Source of the DNA: Purshia tridentata
Taxonomy: Eukaryota > Streptophyta > Magnoliopsida > Rosales > Rosaceae
DNA: 25,216 nucleotides
NCBI GenBank assembly: GCA_003254885.1
Contig: QANT01002195.1
Coordinates: forward strand, 1-25,216
Direction: 5' to 3'
Position 1 is the stretch's first letter. The number at the start of each line of letters is the position of its first letter. Position numbers and translations under genes: made by a program. A model generated the notes under the pieces. It saw nothing but the letters and a program-made list of their open reading frames with translations, searched no databases and was not told the origin of the DNA. Shown in pieces: positions 20,599-25,216 of this stretch.

Positions 20599-22747
20599 AT
20601 GGAGGGGACTGTGTTCGCTCCTGCTCTGGAAGGAATGAAGTCAGTTAAGTCCGCAGAAGGCGAAATGCTCACCAAGCCTTTCTTGGAAGTGTGCAAGCAG
20701 ATTTTGCCTGTTATAGGTTCACTCTCTCCTTCTTTGATCCTAAGCCTTTGAACCCAATTTTCAGTTTACATTTATTTGTATAGCATAATGCTGCCTACCC
20801 AATTGTTATTTGTACAATACGAGCCAGTTTTGGTTCTGGGTTTGACCCTTTTGGTTACAAACTAAAGTTCCCATTTTTCTGATACCAGAGAAATTTGGAG
20901 CTGCTATGTCCCTTGTTAAATCGGACGTCGGTGGTAATATAACGGTAAGATACTCTTTTACATGCATTTCCCCATTCATGCTCTCTGCAGGTTTAATACT
21001 TTTTGGTAGTCATGGATATATTTTGTGTTGTCCAACATGGATATGATATGTCAATGCTAATCCGAACGCTATACCTCAATCTGATTAGAATATCTTGTGG
21101 GTGATGTTTATGTTAAAAGGTGATTAAACTGTTTTTAGTTTGATTGAGTTTGAATGCTCTGCGTGTTCTCACTCTTTACAATTTTGGCTTTGTGTATAGA
21201 GATTGGAAACTAAATATTCAACCAATCCTTCTGAATTCAACCACTTGTACAGTTTGGTACAAGATGAGATTGAAAAAAAAACAGCAAAAGCATCATCCAG
21301 CTGCACCAATGGTCTTCTTTGGTTGACAAGGTAAATGATATAATCACGAACTTGTGCTTTTTTTGCTTTTATGCCTTTGCACTTTGTTAAAGTGCGATAC
21401 CTCATGAGTATGATGATATTATTCTTAATTAATTTTCAGAGCAATGGATTTCTTGGTAGAGTTGTTTCGGAACTTACTGGATCATCCAGATTGGACAATG
21501 TCACAGGCTTGTACAGATTCCTATGGCAAGACCCTGAAAAAGTGGCATGGATGGCTTGCTAGTTCAAGTTTCAGTGTAATGTCTTTGATGCCCCTTCAAT
21601 CATTTGATGTGCTACCATTTGTCACACTGGCCTTAATCATTTTTGAATGTCATATGCTGGACTCCAATAGAACGAGGACAATTATATTCTGCATGTTTAA
21701 TCTTTCTTTTATAATGCTTAACTCCCTATTTTTTGCATTTTGTTAATTATTTGACCCTTCATGCACTCTTATGTGCTCTCATGATCTCTCATCCATTCAA
21801 ACTAATATTTGATACTAGTGAAGCATGAAGCTTTTGATACTTACTAAACCTGAGAGCATTTCTGTGTTTTCCCCTGTTACGAATAATCTCTCTCCTTTAG
21901 TATAGACTATAGTCTTATAGTTTTGAAGCAAGCACCATAGATGAAAATTTTGGATACCAGAAAAGCCCACTTATTCATTGTTACTTGTACTATATGGTCT
22001 AATAATTATATTGCACCATTATAGTATTTCTCACCTTTTTCTTTAGTGAAAGAAATGGCAAATGAGAACCTTTTTTTCGTTTAGAAATTTTGACTATTTG
22101 AAGCTGGAATAATAGATTGCCATGAAGCTTGCCCCTGATAGAAAGAAGTTCATGGACGTGATAGGAGGCAATGGTGATATCATGGCTGATATAGAGAAAT
22201 TTTGCAGTAGCTTCACACCTCTGCTTCAAGAGAATCACAAGTTTTTGGTAAGATGCTTTATTCTGTTGCAGAACATAGTAAGGTCTTTACTCATGAACAT
22301 CCTTGTTAAGTTTTGAAATTGAAGGTTGCCATATATTGAACGCTATATTTAGGTTCAATGACCGATAAGTGTTTAAGAGGAGAAGTTGAAGGAAAATAAT
22401 TTCTATTCCATTAATTAGCTACATGAGATTGTGCTTGGAAGCTTTCATGCTCAATTTTGCAGTTTTTCCATGAGTGTTGTGCTTGACACACTCCATTGTA
22501 CTGAAAAGTAAAGCAAGTGGTAAAGTAATGAAACTCAAAGGGCTGACTGATTGTCCTTTGGTTGGAAGGGAAATTTCATAATTTCCTTCGTTTGTCATTC
22601 CATTGATTTTTATATTTAGAAGAATAATAAGCAAAAATACAATAGAATTAATTCAACTAATTAGCTATATACTGTTAATGAAGGCTCATGAAGTTTACTC
22701 TTTTGACACAGGCTAGTGTTGAACTGGATGACTTGAAGGCTTCGTGA
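20599..22747 (+). CDS. GLTP1: Glycolipid transfer protein (GLTP1-like)
   Basis: Coding exons are 20599-20716, 20889-20944, 21200-21330, 21440-21575, 22116-22247 and 22712-22747. All introns are GT-AG, phases agree, and the product is 202 residues, matching plant GLTP1. GLTP folds bind the sugar headgroup of glycosphingolipids and enclose the lipid chains, moving them between membranes from the cytosol. Expected headgroup residues are present: Asp52 and Asn56 in VKSDVGGNIT, Trp99 in GLLWLTR and His138 in KKWHGW. Where human GLTP has Lys55 and Leu92, this protein has Arg59 and Asn95, the combination I recall for Arabidopsis GLTP1, reported to change lipid selectivity. No signal peptide or membrane segment is visible. 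The last coding exon is only 12 codons (ASVELDDLKAS). It differs from ACD11-type proteins by the NIT and WHGW motifs. Confidence 0.96.
21576..22115 (+). other. Intron 5 (540 bp) of the GLTP gene
   Basis: Donor GTAATG, acceptor AATAG. It separates SSSFS from IAMKLAPDRKKFMDV, which restores the expected family sequence. No repeats or other features were recognised. The next intron (22248-22711) is similar in character. Confidence 0.65.
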
Positions 22748-23305
22748 TTGAGAAGGTTTCCTGATGAGAGGAGGCTTACGCAGTCAGTTGCCTTGCCTTC
22801 ACCTGCCATTTCCTCCTCCTTGGAGATCATGTCCTCAAGGCCTAGCCTAAACTTCAACTTCAAACATGAAAAATAATGTGACTATTTTTTGCCTACACTT
22901 TCAAACGACTTTTGGATTAGTGTTTAATGTTAAATTTTTACTTAACAATGTGTAATGACTATTATTACAGTGGTTTTTAGTTGGTTTCATGTGCCGCCTT
23001 ACCTTGTGCTGAAGGTTAACTTCAATTTGTCATATATTTGTGTGCTCACTACTGCTACTCCCACTTTATGTAAAAATTTACAAAGTCAGAGCGCAGTAAT
23101 GAGTTTTAGATCAACTTTTTGTTCTTTATTTAATTTATAATTAGACATCCGGAATGTTATAAAACACTGAAGTTCTTGGACTATTTTTTGTCGTGGTTAA
23201 TGAACAAATATAAAACAGCTCTTTAGGAATTTATAGAAAAGATCAAATCAAGTACAACCATGTCATCCCAAACTTAAGTTTGTCAAATGTATAGATTATG
23301 CTAAA
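22748..23305. other. GLTP 3'UTR and downstream flank
   Basis: No canonical AATAAA is obvious; ATGAAAAATAATGTGA at 22866 may serve as a degenerate signal. The remaining sequence up to the next transposon shows no gene. Confidence 0.45.
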
Positions 23306-23314
23306 TTAACTCTT

Positions 23315-24219
23315 GGGAAAAGATTTGGGGCCTCAATAGTTGTGTCTTAATTTGTGCCTCAATCCCCAAAATTAATTGGACACATCATTATTTAATCTTT
23401 TATTATTATACACGTCACTATTTACATACAATATCAATTTAAAATCATTTTTATTAAAAGACTATCTTACCCATTACAAGAGCTTGTAGTTTCCCTCCAC
23501 CCAAATCTTGTAAGCGCCTATTAGTCTCCACTCTCTTACCGCCTTGTTCCAATCCAACCAAGGTTCAAACCTTCAATTCATTTTGCAGTTACAAAATGGA
23601 ATATGTAGTGTAGTATATATGTTAGAGTCAATTCTAGTTTGACTATCTATAACACTGCCAAAACTATTGTTAATTTTTGATACACAAAAAGATCGAACAA
23701 GAAGCTTTGATATAGTGCTATATTAATATTGCACTGCATATTCCATTAATTTTGCGACTGCAAAATGAATTGGATGGATGAGAATTGTGAAAGCAAGGAA
23801 AACGAAAGCATGAATTAATTGAAGGTTTGAACCTTGGTTGGATTGAAACCTGCAGTGATCATAATTCTTTCAATTTTTTATGGAAGGAACCTACAATGCT
23901 CGAATAATATGGAAGGTGGGTTTCCCTTTCCATTGTTTTGTTTTGGTTTATGTTTGCCATTTGTGAGAAAATTATGAGTATCAAAATGGTGCAAGATCCA
24001 TGTCAAACAAGAATTTTGGGGATGAATTTTTTTTAAAATATCTTATTCTTTTTCAATTTAATTTGAATTTTGTAAGATTTCAAAAAGGGTAGAGAAGTCT
24101 TTATATAAACTTATGTAGCAAATAATTATCAGATTTATTGAACAAATTTAACTACTTTAATTGACATGGATTTTCTATGTCATTGAGGCACAAATTTTTA
24201 AGGCACCCTAGCACTCCCC
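23315..24219. mobile_element. Mutator-like non-autonomous element, copy B (905 bp), inverted relative to copy A
   Basis: The left end GGGAAAAGATTTGGGGCCTC matches the right end of copy A; the right end on the other strand reads GGGGAGTGCTAGGGTGCCTT, matching the left end of copy A. Flanking direct repeats are TTAACTCTT (23306-23314) and TTAACTTTT (24220-24228), 8 of 9 identical. Internal blocks AATTGGACACATCATT and AAAATCATTTTTATTAAAAG also occur, inverted, in copy A near 17835-17905. The centre contains a separate inverted repeat. No transposase is encoded. Confidence 0.85.
23550..23845. repeat. Internal inverted repeat inside copy B
   Basis: The left arm 23550-23610 (CAATCCAACCAAGGTTCAAA, CCTTCAATTCATTTTGCAGT, then AAAATGGAATATG and AGTG) is complementary to the right arm, which starts CACTGCATATTCCATT at 23732 and ends GAACCTTGGTTGGATTG at 23845. 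The right arm is broken by ~45 extra bases at about 23772-23814. No equivalent hairpin was recognised in copy A, so it may be a nested foldback element or a separate rearrangement. Confidence 0.75.
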
Positions 24220-24228
24220 TTAACTTTT

Positions 24229-25064
24229 TTGTTTGTGTTCCCAAACCTTATTTTATATCCTTGCTCCTAACAGTAGGACAAGGTCCAATATCCATCATAT
24301 GCATATCATATCCATGTAACAAGAAGAAAAGAAAAAAAAAATTGAATAAGGAAATGAATTAGAGGCAGTGAACCTCAATAGATTAATCTATAAAGATGTA
24401 GTTTTTTAGGTAAGAAAGTATAAGGGTAAATTTGGGACTAGCTAATAAAAATATGTAGACAACATGAAATAAAAAAATAAAATAAAAGAGAGAAAAAGTT
24501 CAGAAAAATGGAGTGCAAAAATCTCCTCCTTTTAAAAATTATAAATAGATGAGTCTCCTAAGGAAAAATAAGGTTAGAGTATACCTTGGTTTTCTTGGCA
24601 TGAAATTGATAAGGCTATCTCATCTCGACTCATAGCAACATGCTACACTTTTGTAACTTTCTTCATCTATAAAATTTTTTGCATCATATTTATTAACCAT
24701 ATTGTGGACCACATGTTTATTGGAAGTGAGATTCACTTGCATAGATGAATCTTTTTTGGTTCCAGATGTGATCACAATGTAATCCTTGCAGTAATACTCT
24801 TTGCTGTATTTCGCAATAATCAATATTATATTTCTGATATAAGTTTATAACTAGTTGAGTGGGTCCTAATGAATTTTGGTGCTGATGTGAAAATGGAAGC
24901 CGAGGGGCATAATTAAATTAATAGAGGAAACTTTATTTAGGACGGTCATATCACATCATTATCATTACTATTTATCTAAAAGTAGAATTTTTATATCTAT
25001 ACTTAAGTCATACGCACTTAATTTTATATGAAAATTATTTATGTTAATTTTATATAAGTAGCTT
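24229..25064. other. AT-rich non-coding flank
   Basis: A-rich and purine-rich tracts (24318-24350, 24470-24500) and a 12-base direct repeat TTAATTTTATAT (about 25019 and 25044) are present. No gene is supported. Confidence 0.45.
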
Positions 25065-25162
25065 GTCCGAATGAGATTTTATAGGAAAATTTTAATTTAC
25101 GCATGAAAAATTTCTTATATATGATTGACATTAAAAATTTTCGTATGGAATCTCATTTGGAC
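25065..25162. mobile_element. Short foldback element near the window end
   Basis: GTCCGAATGAGATTTTATAG plus GAAAATTTTAAT at 25065-25096 is an imperfect inverted complement of 25131-25162, which ends GGAATCTCATTTGGAC. The loop is about 34 bases. Flanks do not show a clear target duplication. It is probably a MITE core or part of a larger element running toward or past the window edge. Confidence 0.6.
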
Positions 25163-25216
25163 TACGTGGATGATCTAAGTCTGGATGTGAAAATCAGCCC
25201 TATTTAAAGAATACAA

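Noticed and set aside
21371..21746. ORFs of 63 and 100 codons in the GLTP region
   Set aside because: They are frame shadows or readthrough of exon 5 into its intron.

Overview
The window looks like nuclear DNA from a eudicot plant. It is AT-rich, the genes are split by GT-AG introns, long stretches are non-coding, and there are many small non-autonomous DNA transposons. Four complete protein-coding genes can be assembled exon by exon, and the reading frame is kept across every proposed junction. I cannot name the species; a rosid is only a guess.

Layout. (1) 1-2290: repeat-rich flank with a foldback element at the window edge, a diverged ~100-bp tandem duplication, and a 988-bp element (1291-2278) with terminal inverted repeats and a perfect 9-bp target duplication, carrying a 33-bp minisatellite. 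(2) 2511-8546 (+): six-exon gene for a 927-residue protein with a presequence-like N-terminus, a long low-complexity middle containing a 66-residue tandem duplication, and three RRM-like folds at the C-terminus. (3) 9442-10964 (-): five-exon gene for cytosolic ribosomal protein eL14 (134 residues), convergent with gene 2, with a telo-box-like motif, TATA box and site II motifs upstream. (4) 11232-15219: about 4 kb of AT-rich intergenic DNA with two hairpin elements and smaller palindromes. (5) 15269-16754 (+): two-exon MazG-fold dCTP pyrophosphatase-like gene (135 residues). (6) 16783-20100: intergenic DNA with a Mutator-like non-autonomous element (17110-17963) and a retroelement-like fragment carrying four GGACC-type motifs. 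(7) 20599-22747 (+): six coding exons plus a 5'UTR intron encoding a 202-residue glycolipid transfer protein of the GLTP1 type. (8) 22748-25216: flank with a second, inverted copy of the 17110-17963 element family at 23315-24219, and a foldback element near the end.

The four genes are unrelated in function: organellar-type RNA binding, translation, nucleotide-pool sanitation and lipid transfer. This is normal for a plant chromosome, and nothing suggests an operon or cluster. The most informative non-coding content is the set of terminal-inverted-repeat elements whose target duplications are visible, and the internal duplications in gene 2. I found no convincing new biological system.
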